From: an uncultured Bacilli bacterium
GTDB lineage: Bacteria; Bacillota_I; Bacilli_A; RF39; UBA660
DNA length: 24,442 nucleotides
Assembly: GCA_934086775.1 (NCBI GenBank)
Contig: CAKOIJ010000014.1
Coordinates: forward strand, 1 to 24,442
Reading direction: 5' to 3'
The notes under the pieces are model-generated. The model saw nothing but the letters and a program-made list of their open reading frames with translations. It ran no database searches and had not been told where the DNA came from. How positions within the stretch are numbered: the stretch's first letter is position 1; each line of letters begins with the position of its first letter. Positions 1 through 7,423 of this stretch are shown here, piece after piece. The position numbers were made by a program, and so were the translations under genes.

Positions 1-290
1 ATGCAGGAGGCTTAGTATGGACTAACAATCCAACAGTATGGTATTATTTAAATAGTACTGGTTCGAGTATAACAGGAAGTGCTTTTAGTTGGCTTTTGTC
101 TCCTTACTGCTGGGATGGTACTATTGCTAGCTCATTTGGTGTTTACGGTTCGAACAATCCGGGTCGATTAGGCAGCAGCGCGGTGACCAATACTAATGGT
201 GTCCGCCCTGTTATATCAATTAAGGCAGAAGTTCTATATTCTAAAGGAAATGGAAGTCCAGGAAGTCCTTATGAAATAGTTTATAAATAA
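1..290 (+). CDS. C-terminal end of a surface protein with a GVRPV-type module (5' truncated)
   Basis: An open frame enters from the left edge (codons begin at base 3) and stops at TAA 288-290, so only about 95 residues are visible. The segment has W-LLSP, a Gly/Ser/Asn-rich stretch, a GVRPVIS motif, and a tail of the type GNGSPGSPY. From memory, this layout recurs at the C-terminus of Bacillota secreted or pilin-like proteins (DUF6273-like or C-type-lectin-like modules). No membrane anchor or sortase signal is seen in this part. Bases 141-210 are about 56% G+C, far above the genome, and use codons such as GCG, CCG, CGC, AGC and ACC that neighbours avoid. The in-frame ATG-less start at base 96 is internal and is not a real start. 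Function is unknown; surface exposure is an inference. Confidence 0.65.
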   Translation, partial: AGGLVWTNNPTVWYYLNSTGSSITGSAFSWLLSPYCWDGTIASSFGVYGSNNPGRLGSSAVTNTNGVRPVISIKAEVLYSKGNGSPGSPYEIVYK

Positions 291-313
291 AGTGTTAAAA
301 AGCACTTTTTTTT
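289..313 (+). terminator. Intrinsic terminator of the surface-protein gene
   Basis: A six-base stem AAAGTG (289-294) / CACTTT (303-308) with an eight-base loop is followed by an eight-T run (306-313). It overlaps the stop codon of the upstream gene and separates it from yqfC. Confidence 0.8.
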
Positions 314-336
314 CATAAACTTAATTGGTGAAGAGT

Positions 337-576
337 ATGTTAAATAGTATAGGGGAGTTTTTAAGAAATGAAGCATATCGTATTAGTATTATACCGGAAG
401 GTGTACATATTCTTAATTATAAAAATATAATAGATATTAGTAGTGATAAAGCAATAATAAGTTTTAAGGATAAAAATGTTAATATTAAAGGAAGTAATTT
501 AAGACTTATTAAACTTGATAAGTATGAGTTATTAATTAATGGTTATATTGAAAGGATATCTTTAGATGACAAATAG
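337..576 (+). CDS. yqfC: YqfC-family sporulation protein
   Basis: A small protein of 79 residues of the YqfC/YabP family, which in Bacillus is made in the mother cell under SigmaE. Its molecular role is not settled. The support is the family pattern: a short N-terminal helix, then beta-rich segments with hydrophobic residues alternating with Gly and Lys (KNVNIKGSNLRLIKL), ending in an INGYIERI strand. It overlaps the next gene, yqfD, by 11 bases, the arrangement usual for this pair. I chose ATG at 337; TTG 325 and GTG 328 are also in frame, but neither has a better ribosome site (only a weak GGTGAAG lies before 337). No promoter is obvious in the short gap after the preceding terminator. Confidence 0.8.
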   Translation: MLNSIGEFLRNEAYRISIIPEGVHILNYKNIIDISSDKAIISFKDKNVNIKGSNLRLIKLDKYELLINGYIERISLDDK

Positions 577-1702
577 CTTATTAATAAGTATAAGTGATAA
601 AGAGAATTATTTAAAGGTTTTAGTTAGTAAGAATATCTATTATAGGAATTTAGTTCATAAAGGAGATTTAATTTATTTAGTAGTTAATATTAATGATTTA
701 GATGTTTTAAGAAAAGAATTCGTAAGTTTAAATGTGGTAAAGTATTATGGTAAAAAGAGAATAAAATATTTTTTAAAAGAACATTATATATTTATTTTAT
801 CTTTTTTATTTAGTTATGTTGTTTTAATTATTTTAAGTAATGTTATATTTGATATAGAAGTTGTTACTAATAATAAGAAATTAAAGGATAAGATTTATTT
901 ATATTTAAAGGATTATGGAATAGAGAAATATAAATTTATTAAGAATAGTAATAAACTTGATAGTATTAAAGAGAAGATATTAAGAGATAATAAAGATGAT
1001 CTTGAATGGATAGAAATTACTAGAAGTGGAACTAAGTATACAGTGAATCTAACTGAAAGAATTATTAATAATGTAGTTGAAAATAATAATGTAAGTGATA
1101 TTGTTGCTAAAAAAGATGCTTTGATTACACATTTAACTATTAAAAGAGGAAGTGCTTTAAAGGAAGTTAATGAACTTGTACATAAGGGAGAAGTTATAAT
1201 AACTGGTAATATTTTAAAGGATGAAAAGATAGTTGATACTGTTAGAGCACAAGGAAATGTTTATGGGGAAGTTTGGTATACTGTTAATGTAAGTGTTCCA
1301 TATAAACATACTGAATATTTTAAGACAGGAGAAGTAGTTAATCATATTTATTTAGATGTTTTTGGTAAGAAGTTTACTTTAATAGGACACTATATAACTG
1401 ATAATGCAATTAGTGAAGAAAGTGTCTTAATTAATAAACCTTATTTACCTTTTAAAGTTATTAGAGAAAGTAAAGAATTATATACTTATAAAAGTGTTAA
1501 TTTAAGTAAAGAAGAGGCTTATTTAGAATGTTTAAAAAGAGGAGATAAAAGTATTTTAAATAAACTAGACACTTCTGAACATATTATAGAAAGAAAAGTT
1601 TTGAAAAAAGAGGAGTTTAGTAGTAAAATAGAAGTAGAGTTATTTTATAGAGTATATGAGAGTATTGGTGAGGAAAAAGAAATAGCTTTAGAAAGTGAGT
1701 AA
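566..1702 (+). CDS. yqfD: Sporulation protein YqfD
   Basis: 378 residues, full length for the YqfD/SpoIV-like family. The N-terminal domain (about 1-70) is followed by one membrane segment (about 75-94) and a long domain that would face outside the cytoplasm. The family hallmark is visible after the membrane segment: LEWIEITRSGTKYTVNLTER (about residues 149-168), with a further KGEVIITG stretch. In Bacillus this protein acts in the mother cell during engulfment or cortex formation; its activity is not known. The ATG at 566 has AAAGG (551-555) upstream and lies inside the end of yqfC, so the two are translationally coupled. Its presence suggests a spore-forming ancestry. Confidence 0.88.
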   Translation: MTNSLLISISDKENYLKVLVSKNIYYRNLVHKGDLIYLVVNINDLDVLRKEFVSLNVVKYYGKKRIKYFLKEHYIFILSFLFSYVVLIILSNVIFDIEVVTNNKKLKDKIYLYLKDYGIEKYKFIKNSNKLDSIKEKILRDNKDDLEWIEITRSGTKYTVNLTERIINNVVENNNVSDIVAKKDALITHLTIKRGSALKEVNELVHKGEVIITGNILKDEKIVDTVRAQGNVYGEVWYTVNVSVPYKHTEYFKTGEVVNHIYLDVFGKKFTLIGHYITDNAISEESVLINKPYLPFKVIRESKELYTYKSVNLSKEEAYLECLKRGDKSILNKLDTSEHIIERKVLKKEEFSSKIEVELFYRVYESIGEEKEIALESE

Positions 1703-1705
1703 ACT

Positions 1706-2311
1706 ATGATTAAAAATGCTTTTATTTCTGTTCTTAATAATGTATGGCCTACATTAGTAATATTAGAAGTTGTTCTAATTTTAATGAGAATTTTTTATAT
1801 TAAAAATTCAGGTAAGAAATTTATTCTACATGAAGAGTTACTACTATTATTATTTGTGGCTTATATTTTAATGTTGTTTGATCTTGTTACTAGTAGAGAT
1901 GTTTATTTAAGTGGTACTAATCTAGTACCTTTTAAGGAAATATTAAGATACAGTATTGGGTCTGAAAACTTTAATAGGCAAGTTATAGGTAATATTATTT
2001 TATTTATTCCACTAGGTTTTTTCTTTACTTATTATACAAAAATTAAAAAAATAGGAAGTATTACTATTGTTTCAGCTTTAATTAGTTTTACTATAGAAAC
2101 TGTGCAAAAATATATTGGTAGAAGTTTTGATATTGATGATATAATTCTTAATGCAGTTGGAGGAATTATTGGTTTTCTAATTTATGTAGGATTAGATGCA
2201 ATAAAAAAGAAATTACCTGATGTTTTTAAAAGAAACTGGTTTTATGCATTTTTAACTTTAGTATTGATAGTTTTATTAGTTTTGTATGCACTGGGTATTA
2301 TAGTTTTTTAA
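1706..2311 (+). CDS. VanZ-family membrane protein
   Basis: 201 residues with about five or six membrane segments. The VanZ pattern is clear: LVPFKEIL after the second segment, then NRQVIGNIILFIPLG, later FTIETVQ and a DIDDIILNAVGGIIG stretch. VanZ family members are small integral membrane proteins linked to low-level teicoplanin resistance in the founding enterococcal example. Most homologues have no assigned function. The start lies three bases after the yqfD stop, so it is probably cotranscribed with the sporulation pair. That linkage may be coincidental. I would not predict glycopeptide resistance from this gene alone. Confidence 0.85.
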   Translation: MIKNAFISVLNNVWPTLVILEVVLILMRIFYIKNSGKKFILHEELLLLLFVAYILMLFDLVTSRDVYLSGTNLVPFKEILRYSIGSENFNRQVIGNIILFIPLGFFFTYYTKIKKIGSITIVSALISFTIETVQKYIGRSFDIDDIILNAVGGIIGFLIYVGLDAIKKKLPDVFKRNWFYAFLTLVLIVLLVLYALGIIVF

Positions 2312-2340
2312 TAGACTTTTAAGTATAAATATGGTACAAT
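2312..2340 (+). promoter_or_regulatory. Promoter for the ltaS-like / acpS pair
   Basis: A weak -35 TAGACT (2312-2317), 17-base spacer and -10 TACAAT (2335-2340) preceded by TGG, an extended -10. Transcription would start near 2347, only about nine bases before the ATG at 2356, with no clear Shine-Dalgarno. Confidence 0.6.
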
Positions 2341-2355
2341 TAAATTGTGATTTAA

Positions 2356-4299
2356 ATGAAAAAAGAAGTAAAAAATAAAAAGAAAAAAAATAAATTTTTA
2401 AAAGTTATAAATAAAGTTAAAGATTTTTTAGTTAAATATAAAAGAGAAATTATGTTAATTCTTCCATTTATTATGATGGATTTATTTACTAGAATTTTAG
2501 GATATAAAATACACTTTTATAGTGTATTTAGTATAGTACCTAATTTATTTACTATTATATGGGTATTTTTAATTGTAGGTGTTATACTATCTTTTAAAAA
2601 AAGTATTGGTAAAGTTATTTATGTTATAATGTTTATAATAAGTTTTGCTTTGTTTACAGTTAATAATGTTTATTATAGTATGACTAGTTCATTCTTTGAT
2701 TTTTCACTTGTTCTTTTAGCAGGCGAAGGATCGGGCTATTTTATGGATGCAATAGTTAATTGTAATAAAGTTGTTTATTTGTTAATGATAGTTATTTTAT
2801 GTTTATTCAGTTTAAGTTTAAAGTATTTTCCTAATAAAAAGGAAAATGATTTTAAATGTTTGTTTAAAGTATTTGTGATATTTATTATTATGCATTTATT
2901 TATTCCTATGCTTTTAGGAAAAAAAGATAAAGAATTAACTTGGTCTACTTGGAAAAATCCTAGAAATATATATATTAGTTTTAATGATAATAATAAAAGT
3001 ATGAGAATTAGTGGGTTATATGAATATAGTTTTAGAAATTTTTATATAACATTTGTAAAACCTAAGAAATCAACTAGTGAAGAAGAACTTACATTTTTAA
3101 AAGATATTTATAATATGGAAGATAATAAAGTGAGTGATAGGTATACAGGTTTACTAAAAGGAAAGAATTTAATTCTTTTACAACTTGAAGGTTTAGACTC
3201 TTGGCTTTTAAATGAAAAGGATACACCAAACCTTTATAAGCTAATGAAAGGTAGTGTTAATTTTACAAATCATTATTCTTATTATAATGGTGGAGGAAGT
3301 ACTTTTAATTCTGAATTTGCTGTTAACACCGGTTTTATTACACCTCTTTCATTTACTCAAAATGCATATTCATTTAGTAAGAATACTTTTCCAAATACAC
3401 TTGCTAAATTATTTAAAAATGAGGGATATGAAGTTAATGCTTTTCATATGAATACTAGTGAATTTTATAGTAGGGGGGCTAACTATAAAAACTGGGGATA
3501 TGATAATTATTATGGTTTAGTTGATATGTATAATTATAAAAATAAAGAGTATGAACTTGATAGAGAACTTATTTTAAATGAAGATTTTAGCAGTAAAATG
3601 TTTGAAAGTGAAAAGTTTGTTGATTATATTATTACATATACTCCTCATTTACCTTTTAGTAGTGAAAAGGGAGCATGTAAAACTTTAATTACACTTGATG
3701 CTTTAGAAAAACTTGGAGTAGATAAACTACCAAAAAATTATAAATTTCCTGAGATGACTGAAGAAGACTGTGCTAGACGTCAAGCTAAGGAAACTGATTA
3801 TATGGTAGGTTTGCTTTTAGATAAATTAAAAGAAAAAGGACTTTTAAATAAAACAGCGATTGTAGTATTTGCAGATCATTATCTTTATACTTTAACTGAT
3901 CAAAGTATTTTAGATAAGTATAAAGATACTTCTAATAATTTAATAAATCATACACCATTCTTTATATACGATGGTAAAACTAAAAGAACTGTTAAAGAAG
4001 TTACATCACAACTTAATATATTACCGACTCTTTTAAATATGTTTGATATTAATTATAATTCTAATAATTATATAGGGGAAAATGCCCTTAGTAAAAATTA
4101 TAAGGGATATGTATTCTTTAGTGATTATTCTTGGTATAATGGTAAAGTTTATACAGTAGGTGGAGAAGTAGTTAATAATAAGTATATTAAGCCTGAAGAG
4201 TTAGAAAATATGAATCATTATATTAGTAATTTAATTAAAAAGAATGATTTAACTTTAAAGACTGATTATTTTAGTATAAAGGAAAATAAAAATGATTAA
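2356..4299 (+). CDS. LtaS-like phosphoglycerol transferase (sulfatase-fold, membrane)
   Basis: 647 residues. The N-terminus is strongly basic (Lys-rich, 1-30), followed by about five membrane segments (about 33-190) and an extracellular alkaline-phosphatase/sulfatase-fold domain from about 270 onward. Metal and catalytic residues typical of lipoteichoic acid synthases can be placed: E278 in QLEGLDSW, the presumed nucleophile T316 in GGGSTFNSEF (compare GKTSDSEF in LtaS), and D507-H508 in VVFADHY. LtaS enzymes use phosphatidylglycerol to polymerise glycerol phosphate on a glycolipid anchor outside the membrane. The divergent nucleophile loop leaves room for a related phosphoglycerol or phosphoethanolamine transferase role. 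It overlaps acpS by eight bases and faces the Dlt-like operon, whose product could decorate its polymer. Confidence 0.87.
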   Translation: MKKEVKNKKKKNKFLKVINKVKDFLVKYKREIMLILPFIMMDLFTRILGYKIHFYSVFSIVPNLFTIIWVFLIVGVILSFKKSIGKVIYVIMFIISFALFTVNNVYYSMTSSFFDFSLVLLAGEGSGYFMDAIVNCNKVVYLLMIVILCLFSLSLKYFPNKKENDFKCLFKVFVIFIIMHLFIPMLLGKKDKELTWSTWKNPRNIYISFNDNNKSMRISGLYEYSFRNFYITFVKPKKSTSEEELTFLKDIYNMEDNKVSDRYTGLLKGKNLILLQLEGLDSWLLNEKDTPNLYKLMKGSVNFTNHYSYYNGGGSTFNSEFAVNTGFITPLSFTQNAYSFSKNTFPNTLAKLFKNEGYEVNAFHMNTSEFYSRGANYKNWGYDNYYGLVDMYNYKNKEYELDRELILNEDFSSKMFESEKFVDYIITYTPHLPFSSEKGACKTLITLDALEKLGVDKLPKNYKFPEMTEEDCARRQAKETDYMVGLLLDKLKEKGLLNKTAIVVFADHYLYTLTDQSILDKYKDTSNNLINHTPFFIYDGKTKRTVKEVTSQLNILPTLLNMFDINYNSNNYIGENALSKNYKGYVFFSDYSWYNGKVYTVGGEVVNNKYIKPEELENMNHYISNLIKKNDLTLKTDYFSIKENKND

Positions 4300-4642
4300 T
4301 AATGGCATAGATATTATTAAAGTAAATAGAATAGAAAGTATTAAACATTTAGATAAATTATTTACTTTAAATGAACTAGAATATTTTAAGGAACATAAAT
4401 CATTAGAAACTAAAGCAGGAATATATGCTGCTAAAGAAGCACTTTTAAAGTCAATTGGAGTTTCTCTTAATGTGTATAGTTTTCTTGATATTGAAGTTCT
4501 TCATATAGGTTATAAACCTTACTTTGTATTTCATAATAAATTAGAAGAATATATAAAAAAAGAAAGCCTAAATTTTAGTCTTTCAATTTCCCATGATGGT
4601 GAATATGCTATTGCTAGTGTAATTTGTTATAAGAAAGTATAA
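4292..4642 (+). CDS. acpS: Holo-[acyl-carrier-protein] synthase
   Basis: 116 residues, the usual length for AcpS. It transfers the phosphopantetheine arm from CoA to a serine of carrier proteins, in the cytoplasm. Motifs are complete: GIDII near the N-terminus with the metal-binding Asp, the IYAAKEALLKSIG helix in the middle with the second metal-binding Glu, and SLSISHDGEYAIA near the C-terminus. The start overlaps the end of the ltaS-like gene, so it is translationally coupled. The gene converges on a Dlt-like operon that encodes a carrier protein. Besides fatty-acid ACP, that carrier (Ser31) is a likely client; this pairing is an inference. Confidence 0.93.
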   Translation: MINNGIDIIKVNRIESIKHLDKLFTLNELEYFKEHKSLETKAGIYAAKEALLKSIGVSLNVYSFLDIEVLHIGYKPYFVFHNKLEEYIKKESLNFSLSISHDGEYAIASVICYKKV

Positions 4643-4661
4643 AACTACTTTCTTTTTTTTT
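4631..4661 (+). terminator. Terminator after acpS
   Basis: A perfect nine-base stem AAGAAAGTA (4631-4639) / TACTTTCTT (4646-4654), six-base loop, and a following T run. It overlaps the acpS stop and lies between convergent operons. On the minus strand the run after the stem is mixed (TTAT), so leftward termination is less certain. Confidence 0.85.
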
Positions 4662-4671
4662 ACTTGAAAAA

Positions 4672-5607
4672 TTAATTAACTAATTTTTCATATTTACTTA
4701 AATCTTTTAGCCAACTATTATAGCTTATATCATTTCTTTTATCAGTTAAATTATATTTTTGATATAGATAATTACCTAGGTAGTTACTTACTTTTTTAGC
4801 CCCTTTATAGTTTAAATGGTCACCCTTATCAGTTGTATCTTCATTCCAGTCAATACCTGTTATGTTATCAATATTTAAATCAATATAATCTATTTTATTA
4901 TTTTTAGCATATTCTTTTAAAGTATTATGTTTACTGTAGTTATAGTTAGTTAAACTAGGAGCGCTTACTAAAACAAATTTAATACCATTTTCTTCGCATT
5001 TCTTTTTCATCATTTCTAAATATTTATAATTTCCCTCTGGGATAATAGCTTTTTTATTATTGTGTTTCATATAGTCATGATTTTTTGAAGGTTTTATACT
5101 TCTTTTAAGCATATATCCTTTCATAGGGTCAGTGTATGTATAATTTTTATTACTAGTTATATCATTTAATTTAAGAGTTTTCCATCTATTATGATATTCA
5201 AAGAAAGGAAATGTTTTTTCTAATTTATTAATAAAATCTTTTTTAGCAGAATATTTTCTAAATAAAGCATTAGTTTCTAATATAACTACTTTTGGCTTTT
5301 GTTTTTCTAATGATTTTTCTAAAAATCTATATGAATTAAACATCATCTGTGCATGTGTTCCACATATATACGAAGTAAAACCATAATTTTTAAACATTTC
5401 AAGTGGGATAAATGAACTATATGTTAAGGAATCCCCAATAACAATAACATCTATAGTATTTTCTTTTTCTCCTAATATTCCGTTAGCTTTTAAATCTGCT
5501 TCATTATTTGCAAGTTCATTATTTTTAGGAGTAAAAACTATTCCTAATAATAATATTAATGATATTAAGATTATTATAAATATTACACTTTTTATATAAT
5601 TTTTCAT
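4672..5607 (-). CDS. SGNH-hydrolase-fold membrane-anchored protein, DltD-like role
   Basis: 311 residues. One N-terminal membrane segment (about 5-27) places the rest outside. The catalytic residues of the SGNH/GDSL fold are visible: S60 in VIGDSLTYSS and the C-terminal D263-H264 in KGDHLNYKG. It is the last gene of a five-gene operon and starts nine bases after the MBOAT gene, with a perfect AGGAGG. DltD proteins take part in moving an acyl group from the MBOAT to teichoic acid. This protein is shorter and not clearly of the DltD Pfam family, but its position and topology fit the same job. It could also act as an acyl esterase or acetyltransferase on a surface glycan. Confidence 0.8.
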   Translation of the reverse strand: MKNYIKSVIFIIILISLILLLGIVFTPKNNELANNEADLKANGILGEKENTIDVIVIGDSLTYSSFIPLEMFKNYGFTSYICGTHAQMMFNSYRFLEKSLEKQKPKVVILETNALFRKYSAKKDFINKLEKTFPFFEYHNRWKTLKLNDITSNKNYTYTDPMKGYMLKRSIKPSKNHDYMKHNNKKAIIPEGNYKYLEMMKKKCEENGIKFVLVSAPSLTNYNYSKHNTLKEYAKNNKIDYIDLNIDNITGIDWNEDTTDKGDHLNYKGAKKVSNYLGNYLYQKYNLTDKRNDISYNSWLKDLSKYEKLVN

Positions 5608-5616
5608 CTTTACCTC

Positions 5617-7191
5617 CTAAAATGATGCATACATTGGATCTACTGGTACGTATGGTCCTAGATATGCTCCAAATATAAGTAAGTAGAATATTAATGAGTA
5701 ATATATTATCCATTTTACTACTAGTGGTTTATTTGATATTTTTTCTCTAATACTTATATTTTTTTCGTTAAATATTCCTACTACAAATACTATTATAAGT
5801 GTTAATATAATTATGAATATATCTTGATTATCTAGTCCTAATTTTAATAGAGTATGATTTTTAATGAAATCTAAATTAAAGTTAGTAAATATATTTTTAA
5901 TTATATAAAGTGCACTTTTAACGCTTGATGCTTTAAAGAATATTTCTCCAAATATTACTATTATAGTAGTCTTTAATATGCTTAAGCTTTTTATAATGAA
6001 GTTATCTTTATTTATTTTTGTTTTTTCATAGAATTTATTTATTAATGGACTAAATATATTACCTAGAAGTATAAATGTAAAGTGATATAGTCCAAATAGT
6101 ATATAGTGGTATCCTGCACCATGCCATAAGCCATTTGCTAGCCATACAAGCAGTAGGGCAATCGATCCAGCAATTAATGGTCCAAAGTGATTACCTAATG
6201 TTTTTCTTGTTTTAAGTGTGATGTTTCTTGAAAACTTAGAAAGTGAAACAGGGTAGAATATGTAGTCTTTAAAAAACGCTCCTAAAGTAACATGCCACCT
6301 TGACCAGAAGTCACTTATACTTCTTGAAAAGAATGGTCTTTTAAAGTTTTCTGGAAGTTTTATTCCAAATATTTCACTTGTACCTATAACTATATCCATT
6401 ACACCTGAAAAGTCCATATAAAGTTCTATTATATAAAGCACTATTCCTATTAAAAGAACACTTCCGTTATAACTAGTATAATTTTTAAATATTGCCTCTA
6501 CTGTTAAATGTACTCTTGATACTATAACTATTTTCTTTATAAGCCCATATATAATTCTTTGAAGTCCAAATGTTAAATTTTTATAAGTTATTATATTCCC
6601 CTCATATAAAGAAGAAGATACCTCTTCATACCTAGTAATAGGTCCTTCCATTAGTTTAGGAAAGAATGTTAAATACAAAGATAATTTAAAGAAATTTTTA
6701 TTTACTTCTATTTTCTCTCTATAGATGTCTACTAAATAGCTAATTGCTTCTAATGAGTAAAAACTTATTCCTATAGGTGCGATTAGATTAGTTAGATTTA
6801 AATTAATACTTGTTATGTCTTTAATACTTTCTGATATAAAACCTAGATATTTAGTTAATGTAAGAGGAAGCAAAACTAAAAGTATTCCAAGTATTAAAAC
6901 TATTTTTCTTTTTTTAGCATATTTCTTCTTAATTAATTTTCTTTCTTCTTTTTCTAGTCCTTCTAATAAAATCTTTTCTTTTGTTTTTAATTTATCTAAT
7001 ATATTTGATATTATATAAATTATTAAAGTAGTTCCTAACATATAGATAATTAGATATTTACTTATGCTATAAAAGAATATATAACTAGCAAGTAGCAGGG
7101 TAAGCCACCTTAATTTCTTTGGAACTAAAGAATATATAATAATTAATAATGGCAAAAAAAGAAGAAGATAAGTTAAATCACTATATTGCAT
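5617..7191 (-). CDS. MBOAT-family acyltransferase, DltB-like
   Basis: 524 residues and about 11 membrane segments, longer than a typical DltB (about 400). MBOAT signatures are clear: DFWSRWHVTLGAFFKDYIFYP and, further on, WLANGLWHGAGYHY with the invariant histidine H357. MBOAT proteins in Dlt-like systems take an acyl group from a carrier protein inside the cell and pass it across the membrane to an acceptor. A polar insertion near residues 70-95 (Lys/Glu-rich, cytoplasmic by charge) is not expected in short DltB proteins. It starts one base after the carrier-protein stop, with GAGGAAG inside that gene's end. The acyl donor is presumably the neighbouring carrier; the acceptor is unknown. Confidence 0.9.
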   Translation of the reverse strand: MQYSDLTYLLLFLPLLIIIYSLVPKKLRWLTLLLASYIFFYSISKYLIIYMLGTTLIIYIISNILDKLKTKEKILLEGLEKEERKLIKKKYAKKRKIVLILGILLVLLPLTLTKYLGFISESIKDITSINLNLTNLIAPIGISFYSLEAISYLVDIYREKIEVNKNFFKLSLYLTFFPKLMEGPITRYEEVSSSLYEGNIITYKNLTFGLQRIIYGLIKKIVIVSRVHLTVEAIFKNYTSYNGSVLLIGIVLYIIELYMDFSGVMDIVIGTSEIFGIKLPENFKRPFFSRSISDFWSRWHVTLGAFFKDYIFYPVSLSKFSRNITLKTRKTLGNHFGPLIAGSIALLLVWLANGLWHGAGYHYILFGLYHFTFILLGNIFSPLINKFYEKTKINKDNFIIKSLSILKTTIIVIFGEIFFKASSVKSALYIIKNIFTNFNLDFIKNHTLLKLGLDNQDIFIIILTLIIVFVVGIFNEKNISIREKISNKPLVVKWIIYYSLIFYLLIFGAYLGPYVPVDPMYASF

Positions 7192-7192
7192 C

Positions 7193-7423
7193 TTAATCTT
7201 CCTCGATTAGTTTGTTTATTAAAGTCATCATACTTTTTACTGAATTAAAGTTAGTTGGTATTATTTCAACAGTTGGAATTATTACATCAAACTCTTCTTC
7301 TATTTCTGCAATTAGTGATAATATTGATAATGAGTCTAAATAGTGATCATCTATTAATGTATCAATATTCTCATAATCTACTCCTGGTTTTATATTTTCT
7401 AATATTTCTAATAACTTTTCCAT
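7193..7423 (-). CDS. Peptidyl/acyl carrier protein, DltC-like
   Basis: 76 residues, the size of DltC. The phosphopantetheine attachment serine is Ser31 in HYLDSLSIL, followed by an acidic helix (AEIEEEF) and a final helix, as in DltC and ACPs. The ATG overlaps the decarboxylase stop by one base (TAATG) with GGAGG six bases upstream, so translation is coupled. It should carry the substrate activated by the adenylation enzyme and present it either to the decarboxylase or to the MBOAT. Activation by the neighbouring AcpS is likely. It may not be interchangeable with fatty-acid ACP, as the residue after the serine and the acidic face differ from the ACP consensus DSLD. Confidence 0.9.
   Translation of the reverse strand: MEKLLEILENIKPGVDYENIDTLIDDHYLDSLSILSLIAEIEEEFDVIIPTVEIIPTNFNSVKSMMTLINKLIEED

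Noticed and set aside
3254..3451. 65-codon ORF inside the LtaS-like gene
   Set aside because: It lies in another frame of a clear gene, is Leu/Ile-rich by composition and has no ribosome site.
4666..4689. Inverted repeat GAAAAATTA / TAATTTTTC over the SGNH gene stop as a minus-strand terminator
   Set aside because: Very AT-rich stem and not followed by a T run in the minus direction; kept only as a possibility.
5525..5713. 62-codon minus-strand ORF across the MBOAT/SGNH junction
   Set aside because: Out of frame with both genes, Asn/Ile-rich, no ribosome site; a shadow of AT-rich sequence.
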